Origin: Desulfuromonadaceae bacterium
GTDB taxonomy: Bacteria; Desulfobacterota; Desulfuromonadia; Geobacterales; Pseudopelobacteraceae
NCBI GenBank assembly: GCA_028683435.1
Contig: JAQUIG010000020.1
Span: forward strand, 1 to 46,339
Length of the DNA: 46,339 nucleotides
Direction of reading: 5' to 3'
In this document: piece after piece, positions 35,389 through 44,481 of the stretch
Position numbering within the stretch: position 1 is the stretch's first letter
How the letters are laid out: each line of letters starts with the position of its first letter
Position numbers and translations under genes: made by a program
The notes under the pieces: generated by a model
The model's input: the letters and a program-made list of their open reading frames with translations, nothing else
Database searches by the model: none
Told to the model about the DNA's origin: nothing

Positions 35389-35580
35389 ATGCCGTTAATT
35401 CAATTAGTGCTTGTTTTGGTTGTCGTTGGGATAATTTTATGGGTGATTAACAGTTACATACCGATGCAGGCTACCATTAAGAAAATCTTGAATGTGGTAG
35501 TGGTTATTGTTGTAATCATATGGCTGCTGACTGTTTTTGGACTCATAGGAAACCTCTCAACAATTCGTATCGGGAAGTAA
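35389..35580 (+). CDS. Thivi_2564-family small membrane protein
   Basis: A 63-residue protein with two hydrophobic helices (about 4-24 and 33-56) separated by IPMQATIKKILN. The core PLIQLVLVLVVVGIILWVIN and KKILNVVVVIVVIIWLL fit the Thivi_2564 family of short membrane proteins of unknown role. AAAGGAG is 7 bases before the ATG. It often sits beside DUF3309 and CsbD genes, as here, consistent with membrane stress protection. Confidence 0.85.
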   Translation: MPLIQLVLVLVVVGIILWVINSYIPMQATIKKILNVVVVIVVIIWLLTVFGLIGNLSTIRIGK

Positions 35581-35710
35581 ATGGTCTGAAAAGGCTCTCA
35601 ATGAAGTCGCTTCAAAACTAACGACATAAAGGAAAAGATACGATGAAAACGAGAGCAATCTATTCACCTGTTAGTACGAGTCCAAGACCAAAGTGACGGG
35701 GAGATCGATT

Positions 35711-37825
35711 ATGAGCAAAGAAAAGACGACGGGTAATTCTGAAATACGGAGAGAGGAAAAGGGTTCGTCTCCCACGGGAGACAGGCAACTGGCTGCAGGG
35801 GGCGAACTGCACCAGATCGCTGGTGGAGCTCACCCCATGCTAACCACTAATCAGGGTGTCGCGCTTTCAGACGATCAAAATTCGCTCAAGGCCAACCCGC
35901 ACGGCCCCACCCTTCTGGAGGATTTCATCCTCCGCGAAAAAATCACCCATTTCGATCACGAGCGCATTCCCGAGCGGATCGTCCATGCACGAGCGACCGG
36001 CGCGCATGGATTCTTCGAGCTGACCGCCTCGTTGCAGCAGTACACCACCGCCAGGATACTCACCGAGGTCGGCGAGAAGACTCCCGTCTTTACCCGTATT
36101 TCGACCGTCGCCGGGGGTGCGGGTTCGGTAGACACCCCGCGTGACGTACGCGGATTTGCCGTCAAGTTTTATACCAAGGAAGGCAACTGGGACCTGGTCG
36201 GCAACAACGTCCCGGTTTTTTTCATTCAGGATGCCATCAAATTCCCCGACCTCATCCATGCCGTAAAAATGGAACCGGACCGCGGTTTTCCGCAATCGGC
36301 AACCGCGCACGACACCTTCTGGGATTACATTTCCCTTACGCCCGAGTCGATGCATATGGTGATGTGGATCATGTCGGATCGCACCCTGCCGCGTTCGCTC
36401 CGGATGATCGAAGGATTTGGTGTGCACAGTTTCCGGCTGATCAATGCCGCCGGTGAATCGACCTTCGTCAAATTCCACTGGCGTCCCAAGCTGGGACTGC
36501 AGTCCACCATCTGGGATGAGACCGTCAAGATTTGCGGCGCTGATCAGGATTTCCACCGCCGCGATATGTTCGACGCCATCGCTGCGGGTAATTTCCCCGA
36601 GTGGGAATTCGCGGTACAGCTTTTCAACCAGGAGGAAGCGGACAGATTCCCCTTCGATCATCTGGACGCGACCAAGCTGATTCCCGAAGAGCTGGTCCCA
36701 CTGAAAGTGATCGGCCGCATGGTGCTTGACCGCTGGCCGAACAATTTCTTCGCTGACACCGAACAGGTTGCCTACTGCCCCGGCAACATCGTGCCGGGCA
36801 TCGATTTCTCGAATGATCCACTGTTGCAGGGGCGACTCTTCTCCTATATCGACACGCAGCTTTCGCGCCTCGGCACCCCCAATTTCCACCAGATCCCGAT
36901 CAACGCGCCCAAGTGTCCGTTCGGAAACCATCAGCGCGACGGACAGATGCAGATGGAGCAACCGGCGGGGCGTGTTTCCTATGAGCCGAGCTCCCTGTCT
37001 GAAAATTCGCCACGCGAATCGCCGGCCAAAGGCTTTCATAGTGCTGCGATACCTGAAACCGGTGAGAAAGGGCGCATCCGTGCCGAGAGCTTCGCCGACC
37101 ACTACAGCCAGGCGCGGCAGTTCTATCTCAGCCAGACCGGGTATGAGCAGACTCACATCGCCTCGGCTCTGGTATTCGAGCTTTCCAAGGTCGAACATCT
37201 GCACGTGCGTGAGGCGATCGTAGGTCACCTGCGCCACATCGAAGAAGAGCTCGCCAGGCGGGTCGCCGCCGGTCTTGCGCTGGATAAGATGCCAGATGCG
37301 CCGGCCGCCGCAGCGCCTGTGCGGGAGATGAAGCCTTCGCCCGCATTGCAGATCATCGGCAAGATGAAAGACACCCTGGAGGGGCGTGCGATCGGCATCC
37401 TGATCGCGGACGGTTCCGACGGTGCGGTCATCGAGAAGATTAAAAAGGCCGCGATCGGTGCGGGTGCCAGCGTGAAGATCGTCGCCCCCAAAGTGGGGGG
37501 CGCGAAACTTGCCGACGGCTCGCTGCAGGCTGCAGACGGACAACTGGCCGGTACCCCTTCCGTGCTGTTCGATGCGGTCGCCGTCATACTCTCCGACGAA
37601 AGTGCAAAGAAACTGTCGATGGAAGGAGCCGCGATCGATTTTGTGCGCGATGCTTTCGGCCATCTGAAGGCGATCGCCGTCGACAAAGGGGGTCAGGCGC
37701 TTTTGAAAGCAGCAAATGTCGGACAAGACGCGGGCGTCGTGGATTGCAGTGACATAGACGCCTTTATTGCCGCGGCAAAGACCCGCCAATGGGATCGGGA
37801 AAAGTCCGTGCGAATTCTGGCATAA
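35711..37825 (+). CDS. katE: Large-subunit (HPII-type) catalase
   Basis: Heme catalase of 704 residues, the clade-2 size with a C-terminal DJ-1/PfpI-like domain. It disproportionates hydrogen peroxide. Catalytic residues: H92 in [12 protein letters not shown] and N165 in [11 protein letters not shown]. The proximal heme tyrosine lies in [15 protein letters not shown] proline- and serine-rich linker (about 420-470) precedes the C-terminal domain (about 550-704; [14 protein letters not shown], then [10 protein letters not shown]). An upstream in-frame start at 35693 is less likely; GGGGAG precedes 35711. A 17-codon frame (35643-35696) lies before it. The tail of another copy of its C-terminus occurs at 45522. 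Confidence 0.95.
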   Translation: MSKEKTTGNSEIRREEKGSSPTGDRQLAAGGELHQIAGGAHPMLTTNQGVALSDDQNSLKANPHGPTLLEDFILREKITHFDHERIPERIVHARATGAHGFFELTASLQQYTTARILTEVGEKTPVFTRISTVAGGAGSVDTPRDVRGFAVKFYTKEGNWDLVGNNVPVFFIQDAIKFPDLIHAVKMEPDRGFPQSATAHDTFWDYISLTPESMHMVMWIMSDRTLPRSLRMIEGFGVHSFRLINAAGESTFVKFHWRPKLGLQSTIWDETVKICGADQDFHRRDMFDAIAAGNFPEWEFAVQLFNQEEADRFPFDHLDATKLIPEELVPLKVIGRMVLDRWPNNFFADTEQVAYCPGNIVPGIDFSNDPLLQGRLFSYIDTQLSRLGTPNFHQIPINAPKCPFGNHQRDGQMQMEQPAGRVSYEPSSLSENSPRESPAKGFHSAAIPETGEKGRIRAESFADHYSQARQFYLSQTGYEQTHIASALVFELSKVEHLHVREAIVGHLRHIEEELARRVAAGLALDKMPDAPAAAAPVREMKPSPALQIIGKMKDTLEGRAIGILIADGSDGAVIEKIKKAAIGAGASVKIVAPKVGGAKLADGSLQAADGQLAGTPSVLFDAVAVILSDESAKKLSMEGAAIDFVRDAFGHLKAIAVDKGGQALLKAANVGQDAGVVDCSDIDAFIAAAKTRQWDREKSVRILA

Positions 37826-37830
37826 CCGCC

Positions 37831-37881
37831 GTGGAGCGTGGAGCGTGGAGGGTAAGGGAGTGTGGATTGTGGATTGTGGCC
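37831..37881. repeat. Short tandem repeats after katE
   Basis: Three copies of GTGGAGC-type heptamers (37831-37851) are followed by about three copies of TGTGGAT-type heptamers (37861-37881). A small perfect dyad, CACCTC-AAAA-GAGGTG, lies at 37923-37938, just before the next gene's ribosome-binding site. No coding function is evident in this spacer. Confidence 0.7.
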
Positions 37882-37963
37882 AGGATTGCCGAAAACGGTA
37901 ACTTTAAGAGCGAAATCAACAGCACCTCAAAAGAGGTGTGAATACAGCAGGGGAGGTTAAGTC

Positions 37964-38632
37964 ATGGCTAAAAACATAGCAGTTTATGGGATCTACCGGA
38001 CCCGAACAATGGTTGAGCGGGCGGTTGAAGAATTGAAAGGCGCAGGCTTTCGCAACGCGGATATTTCGGTGCTGTTCCCAGAAAGCGGGGGAACCAAAGA
38101 ATTCGCGATCGAGAGGGAAACCAAGGCGCCTGAGGGGACAGCGACAGGAGCCGGAACCGGTGCGGTCATCGGCGGCGCTTTGGGATGGCTGGCGGGTATA
38201 GGCTTACTGGCCATCCCGGGTATTGGCCCCTTCATTGCAGCAGGCCCCATCATGGCAGCTCTTGCCGGAGTCGGTGCGGGAGGTTTGGTCGGCGGGATAG
38301 CCGGAGCGCTGATCGGCATGGGTATTCCCGAGTATGAAGCCAACCTTTATGAAGGACATATAAAGAAGGGGGGTATTCTTCTTTCTATCCACGCCGACGA
38401 TAACGTTTGGAAAAACAAGGGGAAGGAGATACTGGGGCGTACAGGGGCTGAAGATATCGGTTACAAGGGAGAATCCCATGCAGACTATGATGTAAGCGAC
38501 AGACCTGGAGTCGGCGGTCCCCCGCGGACAGGTTTTGGCGGCCCGATCGAGCCAAGAACAGGTGAATCTGTCGGGCCAAGTACCAGCGACCCTATTATTT
38601 CAAATGCAAGAGATCCCATAAGTGACAAGTGA
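37964..38632 (+). CDS. GSP17M/YflT-like stress protein with glycine-rich hydrophobic core
   Basis: A 222-residue protein. The N-terminal domain (1-55; KNIAVYGIYRTRTMVERAVEEL, then GFRNADISVLFPE) matches the general-stress-protein 17M/DUF1269-like alpha/beta fold. A glycine/alanine-rich hairpin of two hydrophobic helices (about 65-125; VIGGALGWLAGIGLLAIPGIG) follows, and then GGILLSIHADDN. A hydrophilic tail (about 165-222) is rich in Gly, Pro, Asp and Ser. Presumably it associates with the membrane. The role is unknown. AGGGGAGGT lies 6 bases before the ATG. Confidence 0.8.
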   Translation: MAKNIAVYGIYRTRTMVERAVEELKGAGFRNADISVLFPESGGTKEFAIERETKAPEGTATGAGTGAVIGGALGWLAGIGLLAIPGIGPFIAAGPIMAALAGVGAGGLVGGIAGALIGMGIPEYEANLYEGHIKKGGILLSIHADDNVWKNKGKEILGRTGAEDIGYKGESHADYDVSDRPGVGGPPRTGFGGPIEPRTGESVGPSTSDPIISNARDPISDK

Positions 38633-38662
38633 TGAGTTATAGCACTTTTTATGAGGTGAACT

Positions 38663-38740
38663 ATGGGAACAAACCATTGGGAGAGCATGAAGCCTTCGGC
38701 CTTCAGCGTGCAGTTCCCGGCAAAAAAAGGAGGTAGATGA
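38663..38740 (+). CDS. Possible 25-codon leader peptide before the cupredoxin gene
   Basis: ATG at 38663 follows GAGGTG with a short spacer. The 25-codon frame (GTNHWESMKPS, then AFSVQFPAKKGGR) ends at 38738-38740. Its last codons (AAAAAAGGAGGT) contain the ribosome-binding site of the following gene, so translation would cover that site. No family is recognised. It could be a leader peptide or chance. Confidence 0.3.
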   Translation: MGTNHWESMKPSAFSVQFPAKKGGR

Positions 38741-38741
38741 G

Positions 38742-39152
38742 ATGAAAAAACGTGCCTTACTCTTTGTTATGACCCTTGTCAGTATCTTTATTGCGCTGCA
38801 GGCATGGGGAGAGGAAAAGATCATCACTGCCGTGATTGACAGTGACGGGGTGCAGCGGGTGGAAATTGTGGGTGGAAGCTACTTTTTCAAGCCCGACCGG
38901 ATCATCGTCAAGGTGAATGTGCCGGTGGAATTGAAGCTCAGAAAAGAATCCGGGATCGTCCCGCACAATTTTGTGATCAAAGCGCCTGAGGCCGGGATCG
39001 ATCTCGATCTGCCTCTTGGAACCGAGCCGAAGGTTGTCACGTTTATTCCCACCAAGACGGGCATATACCAATTCTATTGCAGCAAAAAACTGTTGTTTTT
39101 CGAGAGCCACCGGGAAAAGGGGATGAAAGGGATGCTTGAGGTGGTGAAATAG
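38742..39152 (+). CDS. Exported cupredoxin
   Basis: A 136-residue periplasmic protein with a Sec signal (KKRALLFVMTLVSIFIAL, cleaved after QAWG or so) and one cupredoxin domain. The blue-copper ligands are H in IVPHNFVI, C in FYCSKK, H in FESHREKG, and M in KGMKGML. The spacing fits a type-1 copper site, so electron or copper shuttling is likely. It is near a copper ATPase and a multicopper oxidase gene. AAAGGAGG stands 7 bases before the ATG. Confidence 0.87.
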   Translation: MKKRALLFVMTLVSIFIALQAWGEEKIITAVIDSDGVQRVEIVGGSYFFKPDRIIVKVNVPVELKLRKESGIVPHNFVIKAPEAGIDLDLPLGTEPKVVTFIPTKTGIYQFYCSKKLLFFESHREKGMKGMLEVVK

Positions 39153-39231
39153 GGTCAGATAGCTATAGTGGATAAGGGCAAAATCAGGTCCGGAGAGACG
39201 ATTGACACCCTCCGGGAAAGGAGTCAAAACG

Positions 39232-39459
39232 ATGATAGTTCCGGCAATATTTTCAAATGCTTCCCCCAACTCCGTCAGCACCGACGAGCTTGATGAGTTA
39301 TTGCAGAGAAAGGCTTTATTGGCCTTTCGCCGATCGGACGGATGGGTAATGGTCGGCGTCGATGAAATGCGCGATCCAAGCGGCAGGAGGGGATCGAGCT
39401 GGAAGGACCGGAAAACACTATCCAGACTAAGGCCTTTGAAACAGATTTCAAATTGCTAA
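39232..39459 (+). CDS. GSU3473-like small protein
   Basis: A 75-residue protein starting MIVPAIF, with a TDELDELLQRKALLAFRRSDGWV core and a basic, glycine-rich tail (GRRGSSWKDRK). The core is shared by the short GSU3473-type proteins of Geobacter: LDELI...F-RS-GWV. An earlier in-frame TTG at 39202 is not chosen because AAAGGAG lies 9 bases before the ATG at 39232. No function is known. Confidence 0.7.
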   Translation: MIVPAIFSNASPNSVSTDELDELLQRKALLAFRRSDGWVMVGVDEMRDPSGRRGSSWKDRKTLSRLRPLKQISNC

Positions 39460-39487
39460 ACAGATGTATTAAAAAGGCGGCATCGAT

Positions 39488-39748
39488 ATGGTCAAGAAAA
39501 GAACTGGCGATAGAGTCGTATTTATCTCTCTGGGCATGGTGGACGGTAATACTGAACAAGTCTCCTGTACGCTTGAAAACATTTCTCCTGGCGGGGCATT
39601 GGTCCGCATGAGCAGCCCTGTCCCCGATACTATTCAGAAGGGGGATATAATACATTTGAAAACGATTCTCTTATCGCCTGTGGAATTAAAGTGCAAGGTT
39701 GTTCGTATTGATGCCGACCAGATCGCCGTGCAGTTCATCGATATATGA
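39488..39748 (+). CDS. PilZ-domain protein
   Basis: An 86-residue single-domain protein that likely binds cyclic di-GMP. PilZ motif: RTGDR, giving RxxxR near residues 5-9, followed by ENISPGGALVRM, the (D/N)xSxxG motif. A final KVVRIDADQIAVQFI strand is present. It probably links c-di-GMP from the GGDEF/EAL proteins here to an unknown target. AAAGGCGG precedes the ATG. Confidence 0.83.
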   Translation: MVKKRTGDRVVFISLGMVDGNTEQVSCTLENISPGGALVRMSSPVPDTIQKGDIIHLKTILLSPVELKCKVVRIDADQIAVQFIDI

Positions 39749-39756
39749 GATCCTTC

Positions 39757-39781
39757 GGTTGCTGCTCATGGGGAAGCAACC
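39757..39781 (+). terminator. Possible terminator hairpin after pilZ
   Basis: GGTTGCT (39757-39763) pairs with AGCAACC (39775-39781) across an 11-base loop, beginning 8 bases after the pilZ stop. No T-run is present, so termination would need another factor. Confidence 0.4.
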
Positions 39782-39857
39782 AAGCGACAAGGCCAAGCTA
39801 ATAATAGTAACGGAAGGTGCAGGTGCTGATTCGCTACACTCTTAAGGGAGATAATTA

Positions 39858-40265
39858 ATGAAACTACCAATAATACTTTCGTTGCTGATTCTCTGCAGCG
39901 CGGCAATGGCTGATGCCGAGATCTACAAATGGACCAACGCCCAGGGAGTGGTTAGTTACACTGACGATCTTACCAAGATCCCTTCCAGATACCGCAGAAA
40001 AGCGCTGAAGGTGGAGGGACTACCCATCCCCGGTCCCACTAGACAACAGGAGGAAAAGGTACTCACGGACGAACTCACTACCCCCCGGAAGGTGACGACA
40101 CCCGACAGCGGACAATCAACCCCTGCAGCACCGGGTGTGCAGCAGCCAGCACCGATTGGGGATCAACCTGTTCCGGCACCTATTGGTGACAAACCGATAC
40201 CGCCGCCGCTCGGTGATCAACCTATACCGGTGCCGCTTGGTGCTCACCCTGCGCCGGTACAATAA
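39858..40265 (+). CDS. DUF4124 exported protein with proline-rich repeats
   Basis: A 135-residue protein. The Sec signal (LPIILSLLILCSAAMADA) is followed by DUF4124 (EIYKWTNAQGVVSYTDD, then IPSRYRRKALKVE). A Ser/Thr/Pro-rich spacer leads to four nine-residue repeats of the type P-(I/L)-G-D-(Q/K)-P-(I/V)-P-(A/P/V). DUF4124 is a cell-envelope domain of unknown role. Its first ~60 residues are nearly identical in DNA to the N-terminus of the SOD fusion at 43397, so one was copied from the other. Confidence 0.82.
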   Translation: MKLPIILSLLILCSAAMADAEIYKWTNAQGVVSYTDDLTKIPSRYRRKALKVEGLPIPGPTRQQEEKVLTDELTTPRKVTTPDSGQSTPAAPGVQQPAPIGDQPVPAPIGDKPIPPPLGDQPIPVPLGAHPAPVQ

Positions 40266-40381
40266 AACCGCCGCAAAAAAAATTAGAATCGTACTACTTA
40301 TTCTCTATGGGGATAGCGGTTTAGCAGGATCGGCATCTTTACCGAAGTCGCGAATATGATGAGATAAAAGGGAGGCACACC

Positions 40382-40768
40382 ATGTCGTACTGCTTTAGTA
40401 AAAAGGTAGCCATGAGCTTCGATGAAGCCGTTTTGAGTGTAACGGAAGAATTGAAAAAAGAAGGCTTCGGGATTCTTTCGGAGATTGATGTCACAGCCAC
40501 CCTGAAAAAGAAATTAAATGTCGATTTCCGTAACTACAGAATTCTTGGCGCCTGCAACCCTCCCTTTGCCTACCGGGCATTACTGGCAGAACCCACTATA
40601 GGAACGATGCTCCCCTGTAATGTCATCGTTCAGGAACTGGATGGCGGGAAAATTGAAGTGGCTGCCGTAGACCCGCTTGCGTCAATGCAGGCGGTACACA
40701 ACAGGGAGCTCAAGTCCATTGCCGAAGAAATACAGTTGAAACTCAAAAAAGTAATCGAACAGTTGTAG
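40382..40768 (+). CDS. DUF302 protein
   Basis: A 128-residue cytoplasmic alpha/beta protein with the DUF302 features: FDEAVLSVTEELKKEGFGILSEIDV and LKKKLNVDFRNYRILGACNPPFAYRALLAEP, with the Cys-Asn-Pro segment typical. It ends in a coiled region (VHNRELKSIAEEIQLKLKKV). Its role is unknown; it often neighbours copper-handling genes. It starts at an ATG preceded by GGGAGGC, and the copper ATPase gene begins 30 bases after its stop. Confidence 0.85.
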   Translation: MSYCFSKKVAMSFDEAVLSVTEELKKEGFGILSEIDVTATLKKKLNVDFRNYRILGACNPPFAYRALLAEPTIGTMLPCNVIVQELDGGKIEVAAVDPLASMQAVHNRELKSIAEEIQLKLKKVIEQL

Positions 40769-40798
40769 CGACAGTCGGCCCACAGGAGAGATGAAAAC

Positions 40799-43117
40799 AT
40801 GTCTGCCAAACCGGATACGGAGAAAACGCAGTACACCGACCCCATCTGCGGCATGACGGTATCAAATGATTCCGAATACTCATACGGTTATGCCGACAAA
40901 CAGTATTTTTTCTGCAGTGAACAGTGCCTGCACAAATTCAAGGAGCACCCGGGACAGTATCCGGACAAGGAAATCACCCCGCCTGTTGTAACGGATGGAG
41001 AAGCAGGTACCTACACCTGCCCCATGCATCCGGAAGTGATACAGGACCATCCCGGCAGCTGCCCCAAGTGCGGCATGGCATTGGAACCGTCTACGTTCAG
41101 CCGTGAAGAAAAAAATGAAGAGCTGATTGACATGAACCGCCGCTTCTGGGTCTGCACCGCGCTGGCTCTGCCGGTGTTTTTTTTGGCCATGATCGCCGAT
41201 ATGATGCCGGCCTGGCTGCCGGACCGGCTTTCGATGCGGGCGGTTCAATGGTTTGAATGTGCGCTGGCGACACCGGTTGTTTTATGGGGTGGCTGGCCGT
41301 TTTTTGTGCGCGGCTGGCAATCGGTCAGAACCTGGAATCTCAACATGTTCACCCTGATTGCGCTGGGTGTCTCGGTCGCCTGGAGCTACAGCATGGTGGC
41401 CCTCCTGTTCCCGGGGATTTTCCCGCCAATCATGCAGATGCATGGCGGCCTGGTAGCGGTTTACTTTGAAGCAGCGGCAATGATTACGGCACTGGTCCTG
41501 CTGGGGCAGGTGCTTGAATTGCGTGCCCGGTCACGAACCAATGCAGCCATACAGATGCTGCTCGGCCTTGCTCCGAATACGGCCCGTATCGTGCGGGAAG
41601 ATGGCACGGAAGCAGACATCCCGCTGAAACAGGTGCAACCTGGCGATACACTGCGTGTTCTCCCCGGCGATAAGATACCGGTAGATGGTACGGTTATCGA
41701 CGGTGCAAGTAACGTCGACGAATCGATGGTCACCGGCGAATCTATCCCGGTGGCAAAGTCAGCCGGCGAAAAGCTCATCGGCGCAACGGTCAACGGAACG
41801 GGCAGTTTATTGATGCGGGCGGAAAAAGTCGGCGCCGATACCCTGCTGGCACAAATTGTCTCCATGGTGGCCGCAGCCCAACGTTCGAGAGCTCCGATTC
41901 AAAAACTGACCGATGTCGTATCAGGCTATTTTGTGCCCACCGTGGTTGGCGTTGCCATACTTACCTTTGTTGCCTGGTGGGTGTGGGGACCGGAGCCACG
42001 TCTGGCACATGCCGTTATCAATGCCGTTGCGGTGCTGATCATCGCCTGCCCCTGCGCACTGGGACTTGCCACACCTATTGCCATCATGGTGGGAACGGGA
42101 CGTGGCGCCATGGCAGGAGTCCTGATAAAAAATGCCGAGGCACTTGAGATCATGGAAAAAGTCGATACGCTTGTTGTGGATAAGACCGGTACGCTGACGG
42201 TCGGCAAGCCGAAGCTGGTCGCACTGCGTGCGGAGGCGGGCTTTACCGAGGATGAAGTGTTACGTATGGCCGCCAGCCTCGAACGGGCCAGCGAACACCC
42301 ATTGGCGGAAGCTGTTGTGCGTGGTGCTGAAGAGAAGGGGATTGAGCTGGTTAAGGCCGATAATTTCCAGTCTGTTACCGGGAAAGGCGTCACCGGAGAA
42401 GTTGACGGACATACGGTGGCGGCAGGCACCGTATCTCTGCTGGAAAGCCTGGGTATCAACGCGGGAGAGCTGTCGCAACAAGCGGACAAGCAACGCGCCG
42501 AAGGGCAGACGGTCATGCTGATTGCCATTAATGGCACGGCAGCTGGTTTAATCGGTGTCGCTGACCCCATCAAAGAGTCTACAGCCGAAGCCATCCGCGA
42601 TCTGCATGCCGAAGGCATCAGGATCGTGATGATTACCGGTGACAATCATATCACCGCGAATGCGGTTGCCGGCAATCTGGGGATCGACCAGGTACATGCC
42701 GAAATATTGCCTGAACAGAAAGCCGAATTGATCAAAAAACTTCAGGCAGAAGGTCATATCGTTGCCATGGCGGGTGACGGCATCAACGATGCTCCGGCTC
42801 TGGCACAGGCCCACGTTGGTATTGCCATGGGCACAGGTACCGATGTGGCAATAGAGAGCGCCGGTATCACGCTGGTCAAAGGCGATTTGCGGGGCATTGT
42901 CAGGGCGAGACGATTAAGCCGGGCCACCATGCGTAATATCCGGCAGAACCTGTTCTTTGCCTTCATTTATAACACAGCGGGTGTGCCGATTGCCGCGGGC
43001 GTGCTGTATCCATACTTCGGCATACTGTTGTCACCGATGATAGCCGCAGCAGCAATGAGCTTCAGCTCAGTTTCGGTGATCAGCAATTCGCTGAGGCTGA
43101 AGCGGGTGGAATTATAA
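40799..43117 (+). CDS. Copper-type P1B ATPase with YHS and heavy-metal-binding N-terminus
   Basis: A 772-residue heavy-metal-exporting ATPase. The N-terminus has a YHS-type domain (about 14-52; [19 protein letters not shown]) and a CPMHPEV-type heavy-metal-binding domain (about 72-98; [15 protein letters not shown]). Eight transmembrane helices frame the CPC metal-site motif at 417-419, the DKTGT with phosphorylated D461, HP (in [11 protein letters not shown]), [10 protein letters not shown] and the TGES motif. CopB/CopA-type Cu+ or Ag+ export is the family reading. It follows DUF302 by 30 bases. Confidence 0.95.
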   Translation: MSAKPDTEKTQYTDPICGMTVSNDSEYSYGYADKQYFFCSEQCLHKFKEHPGQYPDKEITPPVVTDGEAGTYTCPMHPEVIQDHPGSCPKCGMALEPSTFSREEKNEELIDMNRRFWVCTALALPVFFLAMIADMMPAWLPDRLSMRAVQWFECALATPVVLWGGWPFFVRGWQSVRTWNLNMFTLIALGVSVAWSYSMVALLFPGIFPPIMQMHGGLVAVYFEAAAMITALVLLGQVLELRARSRTNAAIQMLLGLAPNTARIVREDGTEADIPLKQVQPGDTLRVLPGDKIPVDGTVIDGASNVDESMVTGESIPVAKSAGEKLIGATVNGTGSLLMRAEKVGADTLLAQIVSMVAAAQRSRAPIQKLTDVVSGYFVPTVVGVAILTFVAWWVWGPEPRLAHAVINAVAVLIIACPCALGLATPIAIMVGTGRGAMAGVLIKNAEALEIMEKVDTLVVDKTGTLTVGKPKLVALRAEAGFTEDEVLRMAASLERASEHPLAEAVVRGAEEKGIELVKADNFQSVTGKGVTGEVDGHTVAAGTVSLLESLGINAGELSQQADKQRAEGQTVMLIAINGTAAGLIGVADPIKESTAEAIRDLHAEGIRIVMITGDNHITANAVAGNLGIDQVHAEILPEQKAELIKKLQAEGHIVAMAGDGINDAPALAQAHVGIAMGTGTDVAIESAGITLVKGDLRGIVRARRLSRATMRNIRQNLFFAFIYNTAGVPIAAGVLYPYFGILLSPMIAAAAMSFSSVSVISNSLRLKRVEL

Positions 43118-43208
43118 CTTTGCAGGCAACTAATCAGGGGATTCTTCGTGGAAATCATTAAAACACGGTAATCGGGTTGCCTCAGATCCAGCAACGAAAG
43201 GAGCTTTT

Positions 43209-43346
43209 ATGATGAATAATACAGGCGGGTGGATGGGCGGCGGGATGGGGGGATGGAGTGGCGGAGGGATGGTGCTTTGGACGGTGATCGGCGTACTGGT
43301 GGTGGTCCTGCTGGTCGTCCTGATTAACAAGGTGTCCAAGAAATAA
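43209..43346 (+). CDS. 45-residue Gly/Met-rich membrane protein
   Basis: ATG at 43209 after GAAAGGAGCTTTT. The 45-residue peptide has a Gly/Met/Trp-rich N-terminus (GGWMGGGMGGWSGGGM) that could bind copper, and then one hydrophobic helix (VLWTVIGVLVVVLLVVLI) and a basic tail. I do not recognise a family. Its place between the copper ATPase and the SOD fusion suggests metal or oxidative defence. Confidence 0.7.
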   Translation: MMNNTGGWMGGGMGGWSGGGMVLWTVIGVLVVVLLVVLINKVSKK

Positions 43347-43396
43347 TCGCCGGAGAAGAGTTTCTTCCCGCATCAAACGGGAAAGAGAGGAACATC

Positions 43397-44254
43397 ATGA
43401 AACGAACAATAATACTTTCGTTGCTGGTCCTGTGCAGCGCGGCAGTGGCTGATGCCGAGACCTACAAATGGACCGACGACCAGGGCGTGGTCAGTTCAAC
43501 CGATGATCCCGCCCAGATCCCTTCCAGGTACCGCAGCAAAGCGCTGAAGGTGGAGGACATACCCATCAGAAAGCAGGAGAAAATAACGCGCAGGACTGGA
43601 ATCACTGCGCCCCGGAACGTGGCGGCACCCGAGAGCGTGCGATCAACGCACGTACAAAACAGAGGAGGAAACATCATGGCATACACGGCAAAAGATTATG
43701 CAAGGCTTATCGGCATGGCGGGTTTCAGCGAGACGATGCTGAAAAACCACTTTACCCTCTACCAGGGGTATGTAACCAACACCAACAAACTGCTCGATAC
43801 CCTTGCACAGATGCTGAAAGACGGAAAGGCAGCCAATCCCGAGTTTGCGGAACTGAAGCGGCGGCTCGGCTGGGAATTCAACGGCATGCGGCTCCACGAA
43901 TACTACTTTGAAACGCTGGGGGGAAACGGGAAAGTCGATCTGGGCAGCCGGCTTGCGCGCAAGAAGATTGAGGATTTTGGCAGCATCGAGGCATGGCAAA
44001 AGGACTTCATGGCAACGGGAGCCATGCGCGGGATCGGCTGGGTTGTTATGTACCAGGACAATGTCAGCGGCAGGCTCTTTAACTTCTGGATCAATGAGCA
44101 TGACCAGGGACATCCGGCGGGCTGCATGCCGATACTGGTCATGGATGTCTTTGAACATGCCTTCATGCTCGATTACGGCCTGAAACGGGCCGATTATATC
44201 GAGGCGTTTTTCAAGAACATTGACTGGAAAGCGGTCGAGGCCCGGCTTAAATAG
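43397..44254 (+). CDS. sodB: DUF4124-Fe superoxide dismutase fusion
   Basis: Disproportionates superoxide. The 285-codon frame joins a signal peptide and DUF4124 (1-90; KWTDDQGVVSSTDDPAQI) to a complete iron/manganese SOD of about 192 residues from M94 (MAYTAKDYARLIGMAGF). The metal ligands are H in LKNHFTLYQGY, H in RLHEYYFETLGG, and the D and H of DVFEHAF. AGAGGAGG lies 7 bases before an internal ATG at 43676, so a cytosolic SOD can be made without the fusion. The N-terminus is nearly identical to the gene at 39858, so fusion followed recent duplication. Confidence 0.88.
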   Translation: MKRTIILSLLVLCSAAVADAETYKWTDDQGVVSSTDDPAQIPSRYRSKALKVEDIPIRKQEKITRRTGITAPRNVAAPESVRSTHVQNRGGNIMAYTAKDYARLIGMAGFSETMLKNHFTLYQGYVTNTNKLLDTLAQMLKDGKAANPEFAELKRRLGWEFNGMRLHEYYFETLGGNGKVDLGSRLARKKIEDFGSIEAWQKDFMATGAMRGIGWVVMYQDNVSGRLFNFWINEHDQGHPAGCMPILVMDVFEHAFMLDYGLKRADYIEAFFKNIDWKAVEARLK

Positions 44255-44360
44255 ACGGGATTAAGGAGCGAGGATCAACTTCAGGTATGTCACGGCTTTT
44301 GAAAACAACCGTTACCATTGACGCAAAATTGATTGTGTAGCAGGAAGTGGGGAATCGACT

Positions 44361-44465
44361 ATGAAAATTTTGATGGTTCAGGTTTCCCAGACCAAGAGCA
44401 TCATCAAGACGAAATCGAACCCCTCCTGCACCCTGCCCCAGCCGGCGATTGATAAAGAATATTAA
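44361..44465 (+). CDS. Possible 34-codon small ORF before the alcohol dehydrogenase
   Basis: ATG at 44361 follows GTGGGGAA with a long spacer. The 34-codon frame begins MKILMVQVSQTK and ends AIDKEY. It lacks an evident signal or membrane segment and matches no family I know. The rest of the interval has no other candidate. It may be a gene fragment or chance. Confidence 0.25.
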   Translation: MKILMVQVSQTKSIIKTKSNPSCTLPQPAIDKEY

Positions 44466-44481
44466 GATAGGAGAATCACCC

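Noticed and set aside
35643-35696. 17-codon frame before katE as a leader peptide
   Set aside because: A modest AAGGA site exists, but the frame is short, of ordinary composition and shows no link to katE control.
35867-37789. 640-codon open frame antisense to the catalase gene
   Set aside because: It is the shadow of a high-GC codon pattern; no family motifs, no ribosome-binding site, and the catalase on the other strand is certain.
43164-43182. GG-N10-GC near 43167 as a further sigma-54 promoter
   Set aside because: GG and TTGC have the right spacing but the CACG after GG is missing and no dyad lies upstream, so it falls within chance.
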